From the NCBI GenBank assembly GCA_004555405.1, contig SFIE01000043.1, forward strand, positions 1 to 15,759: 15,759 nt of DNA, given 5' to 3'. The notes under the pieces were generated by a model. It saw nothing but the letters and a program-made list of their open reading frames with translations, made no database searches and was not told the origin of the DNA. Origin of the DNA: Subdoligranulum sp. GTDB lineage: Bacteria; Bacillota; Clostridia; Oscillospirales; Ruminococcaceae. Both the position numbers and the translations under genes were made by a program. How positions within the stretch are numbered: the stretch's first letter is position 1; every line of letters begins with the position of its first letter. Positions 1-7,069 of the stretch are shown here, one piece after another.

Positions 1-30
1 ATTGCACCGTTTTGCTTCGCTGCACGGCGC

Positions 31-56
31 AATATCGACAAGTCGATATTATACCA
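31..56 (-). promoter_or_regulatory. Candidate leftward extended -10 promoter with overlapping palindrome
   Basis: Read on the minus strand, positions 56-48 are TGGTATAAT, an extended -10 (TGn plus consensus TATAAT). The same nine bases form the promoter at 12099-12107. Positions 31-50 are a perfect palindrome with 9-bp arms (AATATCGAC, two-base centre, GTCGATATT) that overlaps the -10 and the expected start site near 41, where a repressor operator would sit. Positions 1-10 and 24-33 form a second, imperfect inverted repeat that would fold in the leader. No good -35 is visible, which an extended -10 can tolerate. The gene served would lie left of the window, so this is a candidate only. Confidence 0.4.
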
Positions 57-199
57 CCCCTATGCGCAGCGCCTCGCCATTGGCCCCGCCGGGGCTGCGT
101 GGCAACCGGCTTTTTAATACGCCCTTGCGCCGTTAGTTTACCGCGGGGCGGTTTAAAAATACCATTCTATGCAATACTGAAAAGGAGCTTTTCCCGTTT

Positions 200-658
200 A
201 TGAAAAAACTCTGGGAACTGGGCATGAGCCTTTATAAAAAATACCGCGAAACCATCGCCTATCTGTTTTTCGGCGTGGTGGCTACACTGCTGAACATTGT
301 GCTGTATTATGTGCTCACCAGCATGGTGGGGCTTTCCACAGCACTGGGCAATATTGTGGATACCATCATCTGCGTGTTGTTCCAGTATTTCACCAATCGC
401 ATCTGGGTGTTTCGCAGCAAAAACCGCGGCATGGCCGCCGTGCGCGAATTCCTGCAATTCATGGGCTGCCGTGCCGTGACCGCTGTGATCGACGAAGCCA
501 TTATGATCGTGGGCGTGGACTATGTGGTGAAGGGCATGGTGCCTGTCGGCCTGCAGGGCATTGCAGGCGTGGGCGTGAAGGTGCTGGCCAATGTGATCGT
601 GATCGTGCTGAACTATGTGTTCAGCAAGCTGATCGTGTTTTCCAAAAAAGCAAAATAA
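200..658 (+). CDS. GtrA family membrane protein
   Basis: The 152-residue protein is almost entirely hydrophobic, with four predicted membrane segments at about 19-41, 45-65, 86-110 and 122-142. This is the size and layout of the GtrA family (Pfam GtrA/DPMS-like), whose members help move undecaprenyl- or polyprenyl-linked sugars across the membrane for cell-wall or surface glycan modification. The family's paired motifs are present: YFTNRIWVF at 63-71 after helix 2, and NYVFSKLIVF at 138-147 after helix 4, each followed by a basic cytoplasmic patch. The start at 200 has AAGGAG at 182-187, spaced 12 bases. No glycosyltransferase partner lies next to it here; one could lie upstream of the window. 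The family is clear and the substrate unknown. Confidence 0.88.
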   Translation: MKKLWELGMSLYKKYRETIAYLFFGVVATLLNIVLYYVLTSMVGLSTALGNIVDTIICVLFQYFTNRIWVFRSKNRGMAAVREFLQFMGCRAVTAVIDEAIMIVGVDYVVKGMVPVGLQGIAGVGVKVLANVIVIVLNYVFSKLIVFSKKAK

Positions 659-776
659 GATTCGTTTGGCATGGCGAAAAAAGGCAGCGGGCGTTTTGCC
701 CGGCAAAGCAGCCCGGGGCCCGGATTTTCGGATATGCCGTGGATAAGATAATATTATGGATCAGGAGGATTTTACT

Positions 777-932
777 ATGAGAGCAATTCGTGGTAAGGCA
801 TTTCGTATAGCAGGGCTCGTATTAGGAATTCTGGGTGCAGTGATCTCGGTGACCGGCATTGTGATGTCCGCTGTGGGTATGCACCGCGCACGCCAGTGCA
901 AACACTGCAAGATGGAGGGAACTTTTAAATGA
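777..932 (+). CDS. Small membrane protein translationally coupled to deoC
   Basis: This 51-residue ORF starts at ATG 777 with a strong AGGAGG site (763-768) eight bases upstream. It has a basic N-terminus (RAIRGKAFR), one hydrophobic helix at about residues 11-35, and a basic tail with a CKHCK motif (residues 41-45). Its TGA stop (930-932) overlaps the deoC start (929-931), which implies translational coupling. The ribosome binding site, overlap and membrane-protein composition support a real gene over a chance ORF. I do not recognise a family. Alternatives are a leader peptide controlling deoC, or a small membrane protein with a metal- or thiol-binding CxxC tail. I found no convincing promoter directly in front. 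Confidence 0.66.
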   Translation: MRAIRGKAFRIAGLVLGILGAVISVTGIVMSAVGMHRARQCKHCKMEGTFK

Positions 933-1588
933 ACGCAAAAGAAATGCTGGCCCGTGTAGACCATACGCTGCTCAAGCCCGAAGCCACCTGGCCTCAGGTG
1001 CAGCAGCTGTGCGATGAAGCCATGCGCTACGGCACAGCCTCGGTGTGCATCAACACCTGCTATGTGAAGCAGGCCGCCGAATATATGCAGGGCAAAATTC
1101 CCGTGTGCTGCGTGGTGGGCTTCCCTCTGGGCGCTATGGACACCGAAAGCAAGTGCTTCGAGGCTGCCAAGGCCATTGAAAACGGCGCTTCTGAGGTGGA
1201 TATGGTCATCAATATCGGCTGGCTGAAAAACGGCCAATACGAGGATGTGAAAAATGATATTGCCGCCGTCAAAAAGGCTGTGGGCGATAAAATTTTGAAG
1301 GTGATCATCGAAACCTGCCTGCTCACCGATGCCGAAAAGGAAAAAATGTGCGATATCGTGCCCGAAGCAGGCGCGGATTACATTAAAACCAGCACCGGCT
1401 TTTCCACCGGCGGCGCAACCTTTGCCGACATCGAGCTGTTTGCCCGCTGCGTGAAGGGCCGCTGCAAGATCAAGGCAGCAGGCGGCATTTCCAGCATTGA
1501 GGATATGGAAAAATTTGTCGCTCTGGGCGCTGACCGTCTGGGCACCAGCCGTGCCATCGGCCTGATGCAAAAAGCCGGTCTGGTCTGA
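929..1588 (+). CDS. deoC: Deoxyribose-phosphate aldolase
   Basis: Class I aldolase that cleaves 2-deoxyribose-5-phosphate into acetaldehyde and glyceraldehyde-3-phosphate, the last step of deoxynucleoside catabolism in the cytoplasm. The 219-residue length is normal for bacterial DeoC. The N-terminal signature DHTLLKPEAT is at 11-20. The Schiff-base lysine is K153 in YIKTSTGFSTGGAT (151-164), the second active-site lysine is K182 in KIKAAGGIS (180-188), and the catalytic aspartate is D91 in DMVINIG. The start overlaps the stop of the upstream microprotein, and a GGAGGG site at about 914-919 lies inside that ORF. No other deo genes (phosphorylase, deoB, cdd) lie alongside. Transcription probably ends at the terminator at 1699-1748. 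Confidence 0.97.
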   Translation: MNAKEMLARVDHTLLKPEATWPQVQQLCDEAMRYGTASVCINTCYVKQAAEYMQGKIPVCCVVGFPLGAMDTESKCFEAAKAIENGASEVDMVINIGWLKNGQYEDVKNDIAAVKKAVGDKILKVIIETCLLTDAEKEKMCDIVPEAGADYIKTSTGFSTGGATFADIELFARCVKGRCKIKAAGGISSIEDMEKFVALGADRLGTSRAIGLMQKAGLV

Positions 1589-1596
1589 TCCGATCG

Positions 1597-1672
1597 CCAA
1601 GGCGGCACCGCACGATTCTGCCAAAGGGCGCAGGCGCCGTATCGGCACTTAGAATTATGCGGTATTACCTTA
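1597..1672 (-). repeat. MITE-like dispersed hairpin repeat, copy A
   Basis: This 76-base non-coding element lies eight bases after the deoC stop. Its ends are inverted repeats of about 22 bp: one end reads CAAGGCGGCACCGCACGATT on the + strand and the other reads TAAGGTAATACCGCATAATT on the minus strand, with only transition differences. The transcript would form a long hairpin. Positions 1639-1666 (minus strand) match 15609-15636 (+ strand) at all 28 bases, and a more diverged copy lies at 8021-8080. No clear target-site duplication is visible. Size, terminal inverted repeats and dispersal suggest a miniature inverted-repeat element, though a REP-like palindrome family is also possible. No transposase is present here. 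Confidence 0.75.
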
Positions 1673-1693
1673 GAAGAATGCAGTATTGCCCTA
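1651..1693 (+). repeat. Imperfect 22-base tandem repeat at the edge of copy A
   Basis: Positions 1651-1672 and 1672-1693 align over 22 bases with 17 matches, a period of 21. Both carry the core ATGC(G/A)GTATT. The first unit is the end of hairpin repeat copy A, so the second looks like a duplicated or older degenerate repeat end. It is non-coding as far as I can tell. Confidence 0.55.
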
Positions 1694-1698
1694 AATCA

Positions 1699-1748
1699 CC
1701 CTCTCCGCGCATATCTTTTCAAAAAGATGTGTGCCGGGGAGGGTTTTT
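1699..1748 (+). terminator. Strong intrinsic terminator after deoC (possible attenuator for the ZIP gene)
   Basis: Positions 1699-1717 pair with 1724-1743 in a stem of about 19 bp, with three G-U pairs and C1735 bulged, around the six-base loop 1718-1723. TTTTT follows at 1744-1748. This is a textbook rho-independent terminator. The 3' arm contains GGGGAGGG (1736-1743), the only good ribosome binding site for the ZIP gene that starts at 1753, so the hairpin would both stop transcription and hide that site. Confidence 0.88.
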
Positions 1749-1752
1749 GCGT

Positions 1753-2523
1753 ATGCGGTTTGGTTTGGTTTTGCTTATCACTACACTGGCGGGGCTTTCC
1801 ACGGGGGTAGGGGGCATTCTGGCGGTGCTGGTCAAGCCCGGTGACCGCCTGCTGGCGGGGGCAATGGGGTTTGCAGCGGGTGTGATGATCACAGTCAGTC
1901 TGGCCGATCTCTGCCCCGGGGCGGCCGGGTATTATCTGAAAGCCTTTTCGCCGCTGGGGGCGGGGGCGGCGCTGGCAAGCCTGTTTGCCATGGGAATGCT
2001 GCTGGCCGCCTTGCTGGAGCGCTGCCTGCCCGAGGAGGCCGCATTCGCCGGGGCAGGTGAGGGCAAGCGGGGCATGGCGCTGCGCAGCGCTGTGGCAACG
2101 GGCCTTGCACTGCTTCTGCACAACCTTCCCGAAGGGATCCTGACCCTGTTTACCGGCGCGGCTGACCCACACTTGGGGGCGCGCACAGCGCTGGCCATTG
2201 CCATGCACAACATTCCCGAAGGGCTGGCGGTATCCGTGCCGCTGTTTTATGCCACCCAAAGCCGGGCCAAAGCGGCGGGGGCAGCGTTTGCCAGCGGACT
2301 GGCCGAGCCTTTGGGCGCTGTGCTGGCCTGGGGGCTTTTGCACGAGGCGCTCAGCCCCTCGTTTTTAAACGGTATGACCGTGGTGGTAGCCGGGATCATG
2401 ACATGGGTGGGGGCGGCGCAGCTGCTGCCCGCCGGATGGGCCTTTGGCCGCCCCGGCTGCACAAGCTTTGGATTTGGCGTAGGCAGTGCATTTATGCTGC
2501 TTGGCATTGCGGCGCTTCAATGA
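1753..2523 (+). CDS. ZIP family divalent metal transporter (ZupT-like)
   Basis: A 256-residue integral membrane protein of the ZIP family, which moves zinc and other divalent metals into the cytoplasm. Both metal-site helices carry the signature: HNLPEG at 123-128 and HNIPEG at 152-157, plus SGLAEPLGA at 181-189 in the next helix. About eight hydrophobic segments are visible, with a short loop between helices 3 and 4 that lacks a histidine-rich tract. The start at ATG 1753 is chosen because helix 1 begins at once and GGGGAGGG (1736-1743) is nine bases upstream. A longer in-frame ORF from 1657 would begin inside the repeat and run through the terminator, with no binding site. I saw no clear promoter between the terminator and the start, so expression may depend on readthrough. 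Metal specificity cannot be read from the sequence. Confidence 0.9.
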   Translation: MRFGLVLLITTLAGLSTGVGGILAVLVKPGDRLLAGAMGFAAGVMITVSLADLCPGAAGYYLKAFSPLGAGAALASLFAMGMLLAALLERCLPEEAAFAGAGEGKRGMALRSAVATGLALLLHNLPEGILTLFTGAADPHLGARTALAIAMHNIPEGLAVSVPLFYATQSRAKAAGAAFASGLAEPLGAVLAWGLLHEALSPSFLNGMTVVVAGIMTWVGAAQLLPAGWAFGRPGCTSFGFGVGSAFMLLGIAALQ

Positions 2524-2535
2524 TTGTGCTATAAT
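2507..2535 (+). promoter_or_regulatory. Promoter for the lipoprotein/two-component operon
   Basis: TTGCGG (2507-2512) and a consensus TATAAT (2530-2535) are separated by 17 bases. The promoter overlaps the last codons of the ZIP gene and would start transcription near 2542, about 50 bases before the lipoprotein start. No terminator is seen from here to the end of prmC. Confidence 0.65.
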
Positions 2536-2594
2536 ATACGATGTATATTTTATGCTTTTATGAGCGATTCATAAGAAAGGAGAGTGCGTTGCTG

Positions 2595-3881
2595 ATGAAA
2601 AAAATGGCGGCACTCTCCTTGTGCCTTGGGGCGGCGCTGCTGCCGGGCTGCGGCATGGCCAACATGAGCACCGATGTGGATAAACTGCTGCGCGCGCCGC
2701 AGATCATGGGCCAGACCAGCGATGTGCAGAAGGCGCTGAACAACTATCTGGGCGAAAGCGCGCAGTTGAAATACCCCACCAGCGGCGAGAATCTTTCGCC
2801 GTTTCTGTTTGGCGACTGGGACGGCAACGGCACCGAGGATGCAGCGGTTTTGTATACCTGCAATGCCAAGGGGCAGAATGTGTGCCTTTCTATTCTGGAA
2901 AAGATCGGTGATGCATGGCAGGTAACGCAGGAGGTGGAGGGCCTTTCCACCGAGGTGGAAAGCGTGAGCCTGGCGGCCATGGATTCTTCGCCCGCCCAGC
3001 AGCTTTTGGTGGGCTACACCAGCAGCCGCGGCGACCAGTATCTTTCGGTATATGCCTATCAGGAGCGCACGCTGCATACCGTTTTGCAGCAAAGCTATGA
3101 GGGCTGGCTGCTGGCCGATGTGACCGGCGATGGGTCAGACGATCTGCTTTTGCTGCTGCCGCCCGAGCAAAACGAAAGCGTGCAGGTGTCGCTGCTCACC
3201 AATGCGGACGGCAGTTTCCGCTTAACGCAGCAGCTTTCGGTGGGCCAGGGCGTGTATACCGGGTGCGAGGCGCTGTGCGCAGGCACCGGCACCAACGGGC
3301 AGCCGTATCTGGTGCTGGACGGCAAGGTGGGCAGCTATCTGGCCAGCTCGATTTTGATCTACGATGATTCCGTGGGGCAGATGCAGGTGTACAACCCGCC
3401 CGGCTATGAGGATGTGTATGCGGCCACCACGCGCTACAACACCGCGCTGATCAGCCGCGATCTGGACGGCAACGGAACCGTGGATATCCCCAGCCAGAAA
3501 AACGGCGACAGCAACATCAACCTTGCGGTGGAGCACCGCCTTTCGTATGTGACCTGGAACGACTATACGGGCGGCGATCAGGGCAACACGCAGTTTGGCG
3601 TGCTGGACGGCGAATACAACTTTTTTCTGCGCTTGCCGCTGGACTGGCAGGGCGTGATCCTGCTGGACGAAAACCCCACACATGATGGCTGGCGTGTGCT
3701 GAGCGCTGCCAATGGCGAGCAGCTTTTGGAAATTCGCATTCTGGCTATGGACGACAGCACTCAGGAAGAAGAATATACCCGTGTGGCCATCATTGGCCGC
3801 CAGCAGGTGTGCGTAAAGCTGAACACCGAGCCGGATGCGCTTACTGTGCAGCAGGTGGAAAACGGGATATGTATTTTGTAA
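2595..3881 (+). CDS. Lipoprotein with FG-GAP/VCBS-like calcium-loop repeats
   Basis: A 428-residue exported lipoprotein. The signal peptide MKKMAALSLCLGAALLPGC ends in a lipobox, with C19 as the lipidated residue. The mature part has three calcium-loop motifs of the DxDGxGxxD type: DWDGNGTED (74-82), DVTGDGSDD (175-183) and DLDGNGTVD (289-297), as in FG-GAP/VCBS beta-propeller blades. This suggests an extracellular, membrane-anchored propeller. AAGGAG (2577-2582) is 12 bases from ATG 2595; an in-frame TTG at 2589 is six bases away and would add two residues. A longer ORF from 2541 would spoil the signal peptide. It heads an operon with a response regulator and histidine kinase, so an accessory sensing role is plausible but inferred. 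I do not recognise a named family. Confidence 0.88.
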   Translation: MKKMAALSLCLGAALLPGCGMANMSTDVDKLLRAPQIMGQTSDVQKALNNYLGESAQLKYPTSGENLSPFLFGDWDGNGTEDAAVLYTCNAKGQNVCLSILEKIGDAWQVTQEVEGLSTEVESVSLAAMDSSPAQQLLVGYTSSRGDQYLSVYAYQERTLHTVLQQSYEGWLLADVTGDGSDDLLLLLPPEQNESVQVSLLTNADGSFRLTQQLSVGQGVYTGCEALCAGTGTNGQPYLVLDGKVGSYLASSILIYDDSVGQMQVYNPPGYEDVYAATTRYNTALISRDLDGNGTVDIPSQKNGDSNINLAVEHRLSYVTWNDYTGGDQGNTQFGVLDGEYNFFLRLPLDWQGVILLDENPTHDGWRVLSAANGEQLLEIRILAMDDSTQEEEYTRVAIIGRQQVCVKLNTEPDALTVQQVENGICIL

Positions 3882-3918
3882 TAGATATACGATCGGAAGG
3901 ATAAAGGAGCAAAACGAT

Positions 3919-4620
3919 ATGAAACGAGTATTGGTAGTAGAAGACGAAGCCAGCATTCGGGAAATGGTGGCTCTGAACCTGAAAATGGCAGGCTGGGATG
4001 TGCTGGAGGCCGAAAGCGCCGAGGCAGCGCTGGAGCTGTTGAGCAAGAATCCGGGGTGCGATGCGGCACTGCTGGATGTGATGCTGCCCGGCATGAACGG
4101 CTTTTCGCTGTGCGAAACCATTCGCCGCGATGATAGTGAGATCGGCATCATCATTCTTTCGGCCAAAGGGCAGGAAGAAGATAAGGTGCGCGGGCTTTCC
4201 ATCGGCGCAGACGATTACATCACCAAGCCCTTCAGCGTGTCGGAATTGCTGGCCCGGCTTACGGCCTTGTGCCGCCGGCTGCATCGCAGCGGTGCAGCCG
4301 AGCAGCCGCAGGACGGAGCTGAGCGTTTGGTGAGCGGCAGCTTTGTGCTGGATCAAAAAAGCCGTATGCTGTACAAGGCAGGCCAGTCCATCGATCTTAC
4401 GCAGGTGGAATTTCAGATTATGGAGCTGTTTTTCCGCAACCCCGGCACGGCGCTGGTGCGCGAAAAAATTCTGGAAGGTGTTTGGGGCAAGGGCTACTAC
4501 GGAGATGTGAAGATCGTGGATGTGAATATTCGCCGCCTGCGCATGAAGGTGGAGGACAAGCCCAGCAGCCCCGAGCATATTCTGACGGTGTGGGGCTACG
4601 GCTATCGCTGGAACCCCTGA
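3919..4620 (+). CDS. OmpR/PhoB-family response regulator
   Basis: A 233-residue two-component transcription factor. The N-terminal receiver domain (about 1-118) has the acidic pocket E8/D9, phosphoacceptor D53 in LLDVMLPGMNG, the switch residue S81 and K103 in YITKPFS. The C-terminal winged helix (about 133-231) has the family features: LTQVEFQIMELF, the recognition-helix region VDVNIRRLRMKVE, and the closing TVWGYGYRW hairpin. ATG 3919 has AAAGGAG (3903-3909) nine bases upstream; an in-frame extension from 3835 overlaps the lipoprotein gene and is not used. It is 37 bases after the lipoprotein and 40 bases before its kinase. The domain content is certain; the regulon is unknown. Confidence 0.96.
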   Translation: MKRVLVVEDEASIREMVALNLKMAGWDVLEAESAEAALELLSKNPGCDAALLDVMLPGMNGFSLCETIRRDDSEIGIIILSAKGQEEDKVRGLSIGADDYITKPFSVSELLARLTALCRRLHRSGAAEQPQDGAERLVSGSFVLDQKSRMLYKAGQSIDLTQVEFQIMELFFRNPGTALVREKILEGVWGKGYYGDVKIVDVNIRRLRMKVEDKPSSPEHILTVWGYGYRWNP

Positions 4621-4660
4621 ACGGGGCCATATAATAAGGAATAGAGAGGGGGAAAAGTGC

Positions 4661-6091
4661 ATGACAGGAATTACCCGCCGCTGGCTGCGCGGCAGTATGC
4701 TGCTTACGGCGGCCATGCTGGTGGTGTTTGTGGGATTGTTTATGTATTTTTCCCGCCAAACCTACTATAGCGGCGTGGAACAGGCCATCATGAGCCGCTT
4801 TTCGGCCATCAGCGGCCAGCTTAAGATCACCACGGCTTCCACCGTGGCCGAAACCTCGCAAAGCCGCAGTCTGGCGCTGCGCCGCATGGTGGAGCAGTTT
4901 GACGCCAAGGATGAGTTTGAATTTATGCTGCTGGATGCCGACGGCAAGGTGCTTTCCACCAGCAGCGGCCAAACCGTTTCGGTGGAGGGCGGCGACTATG
5001 CGCTGGCCTTGGCCGACGGTGCGGGCCGGGGCGTGGATGTGTATACCTCCTCGGCCTCCGAGCGCGTGATGGCGGTGACCGTGCTTACGCCCTATGCCGC
5101 CGAGGATGTGGCGGCACTGCGCCTTGTGACCAGCCTTACGCTGGTGGATCAGGTGCTGCGGCAGCGCTTTGTTTTGAGCGGCGCCGTGGCGGCTGTGATT
5201 TTGATGGTGGCACTGTGGAGCGGCCTGTTCTTTATCAATTCCATTGTGCGCCCGCTGGGGCAGGTGGAGCAGGTGGCCACCCGCATTGCCCGCGGCGATC
5301 TGCAAACCCGCCTGCCGGATACGCCCTATAACGATGAGATCGGCCGCTTGTGCGCCACCATCAACCAAATGGCGGACGATCTGCAGAAAACCGAAAAAAT
5401 GAAAAACGAGTTCATCTCGTCGGTCAGCCATGAGCTGCGCACCCCGCTTACCAGCATCAAGGGCTGGCTGGAAACCATTGCCGCTATCCGTGACCCCGAG
5501 GATGAAAACTACCGCAAGGGCCTTTCGATCATAGGCACCGAAACCGATCGGCTGTACAACATGGTGGAGGAACTGCTGGATTTTTCCCGCCTGCAAAGCG
5601 GCATCAAGCTTCATTGCCAAAAGCTGGATCTTGTGGCCGAGCTTACCGATGCGGCGCTGTTTATGGAAGCGCGTATCCATCAGGAGGGGCTGCGCCTGGT
5701 ATACGATGAGCCCGAGGTGATGATTCCGGTGCTGGCCGATCCGGGCCGGCTGCGGCAGGTGTTTATCAACATCATGGACAATGCCATCAAATATTCTTTG
5801 CCCGGCGGCACCATTACGCTGGAGCTGCTGTGCGATGCGCAGAATGCCTATGTGAAGATCATAGACGAAGGGCGGGGAATCTCGCCCGAAGATCTGGAAA
5901 ATGTGAAGATCAAATTCTTCAAGGGCAAAAATTCCGTGCGCGGCAGCGGCATCGGCCTGGCAGTGGTGGATGAGATATTGACAGCCATGAACGGCAGCGT
6001 GGATATCACCAGCACACTGGGCAAGGGCACAGCCGTGTGCATCACCCTGCCGCTGGCCGACAGGGAATCTGCGCCGCAGGCGCAGCAATAA
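4661..6091 (+). CDS. Membrane sensor histidine kinase (HAMP, PhoR/WalK-like)
   Basis: A 476-residue kinase that phosphorylates the preceding regulator. Order: cytoplasmic basic start, membrane segment at about 12-30, extracellular sensor of about 135 residues (31-168), second membrane segment at about 170-193, HAMP domain at about 193-245, then HisKA with the H-box SSVSHELRTPL (253-263; H257). The ATPase domain has the N-box at about 367-379 (N370, N374), DEGRGI at 402-407 and GSGIGLA at 428-434. All catalytic boxes are intact. A purine-rich site, GAGGGGG (4646-4652), precedes ATG 4661. The small extracellular domain and the adjacent exported lipoprotein suggest an envelope signal, but the ligand is not identifiable. 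Confidence 0.96.
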   Translation: MTGITRRWLRGSMLLTAAMLVVFVGLFMYFSRQTYYSGVEQAIMSRFSAISGQLKITTASTVAETSQSRSLALRRMVEQFDAKDEFEFMLLDADGKVLSTSSGQTVSVEGGDYALALADGAGRGVDVYTSSASERVMAVTVLTPYAAEDVAALRLVTSLTLVDQVLRQRFVLSGAVAAVILMVALWSGLFFINSIVRPLGQVEQVATRIARGDLQTRLPDTPYNDEIGRLCATINQMADDLQKTEKMKNEFISSVSHELRTPLTSIKGWLETIAAIRDPEDENYRKGLSIIGTETDRLYNMVEELLDFSRLQSGIKLHCQKLDLVAELTDAALFMEARIHQEGLRLVYDEPEVMIPVLADPGRLRQVFINIMDNAIKYSLPGGTITLELLCDAQNAYVKIIDEGRGISPEDLENVKIKFFKGKNSVRGSGIGLAVVDEILTAMNGSVDITSTLGKGTAVCITLPLADRESAPQAQQ

Positions 6092-6109
6092 AAGGAGAAC
6101 AAACAGCCA

Positions 6110-7069
6110 ATGGAACAGCAGAATACCCCGGTGATCCCCAAGGAAAAATTTCGCACCAGCGTGGGCGGCCAAGCCCTGATGGAGGGCGTGATGATGCGCG
6201 GCCCCAAAAGGCTGTGCTGCGCCGTGCGCCGCCCGGACGGCGGCATTGAAATCGATATAAAAGAACTGCCTCCTAAAAAATGGTATGAAAAAGTGCCGTT
6301 TGTGCGCGGTGTTTTTGCTATGATCGGCAGCATGATCACGGGATACCGGTGCCTGATGTATTCGGCGGATATCGCCATGCAGAACAGTGAGGACTCTGAG
6401 CCGGAAAGCAAGCTGGACAAATGGCTGGACGAGCATCTGGGAGAAAAATTTCAGAATGCACTGATGGTGTGTGCGGCCTTGATGGGCGGCGTGGCGGCCA
6501 TTCTGCTGTTTTCGGTCACGCCCACAAGTGTGGTGGGCTTTGTGAGCCGGTTTATGCCGCTGGGGCGCTGGGGCCGTGTGGTTTTGGAGGCTGTGCTGAA
6601 AATGGCCATTTTTTTGGCGTATCTTGCCCTGTGCAGCCGCATGAAGGAGATCCATCGCCTGTTTGAGTATCACGGTGCAGAGCATAAAACCATTGCCTGC
6701 TACGAGGCCGGTGAGCCGTTGACCGTGGAAAATATCCGCAAGTATTCCCGCTTTCACCCCCGCTGCGGCACCAGCTTTTTGATTTTAACGCTGCTGGTAA
6801 GCATTGCGGTGTTTTCGGTGATCCCGTGGACGGGCACTGCGCTGCGTGTGGTGTATAAGCTTTTGTTTTTGCCGATGGTCATGGGCATCAGCTATGAACT
6901 GCTCAAGCTGTGCGGCCGCACCGACAATCTGCTTACCCACATCATTCGTGCGCCCGGGCTGTGGGTGCAGCGGCTGACGGTGTTTGAGCCGGATGACAGC
7001 ATGATCGAGTGCGCCATTCAGGCAGTGACCCCGGTGCTGCCCGAAAACCCGGAGGAGGGCCAATGGTAA
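6110..7069 (+). CDS. DUF1385 membrane protein (YqhQ-like)
   Basis: A 319-residue protein of the DUF1385 family (B. subtilis YqhQ). Family blocks are visible: GGQALMEGVMMRGP (19-32), EYHGAEHKTI (186-195) and HPRCGTSF (216-223), with conserved histidine, glutamate and cysteine residues that could bind metal. Membrane segments lie at about 117-136, 155-175, 221-240 and 247-265. The biochemical function is not established. AAAGGAG (6091-6097) overlaps the kinase stop and is 12 bases from ATG 6110. The gene ends inside prmC with a seven-base overlap, an arrangement common in Firmicutes where DUF1385 precedes prmC and prfA; prfA is not found here. Confidence 0.93.
   Translation: MEQQNTPVIPKEKFRTSVGGQALMEGVMMRGPKRLCCAVRRPDGGIEIDIKELPPKKWYEKVPFVRGVFAMIGSMITGYRCLMYSADIAMQNSEDSEPESKLDKWLDEHLGEKFQNALMVCAALMGGVAAILLFSVTPTSVVGFVSRFMPLGRWGRVVLEAVLKMAIFLAYLALCSRMKEIHRLFEYHGAEHKTIACYEAGEPLTVENIRKYSRFHPRCGTSFLILTLLVSIAVFSVIPWTGTALRVVYKLLFLPMVMGISYELLKLCGRTDNLLTHIIRAPGLWVQRLTVFEPDDSMIECAIQAVTPVLPENPEEGQW

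Noticed and set aside
138..165. TTTACC-17-TACCAT as a promoter for the GtrA gene
   Set aside because: Each hexamer matches only four of six positions and spacing alone is not enough to call it.
688..702. CGGGC/GCCCG hairpin after the GtrA gene as a terminator
   Set aside because: The stem is only five base pairs and no T-run follows, so it may be chance in a G+C-rich spacer.
1657..1752. N-terminal extension of the ZIP protein from ATG 1657
   Set aside because: It begins inside a repeat, runs through a terminator stem and has no ribosome binding site; ATG 1753 fits the family.
4630..4635. TATAAT between the response regulator and kinase genes as an internal promoter
   Set aside because: No -35 or extended -10 accompanies it; the 40-base gap fits simple co-transcription.
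4418..6757. Very long minus-strand open frame opposite the kinase and DUF1385 genes
   Set aside because: It is histidine/glutamine-rich low-complexity translation typical of the antisense of G+C-rich genes, and the + strand genes have intact catalytic motifs.
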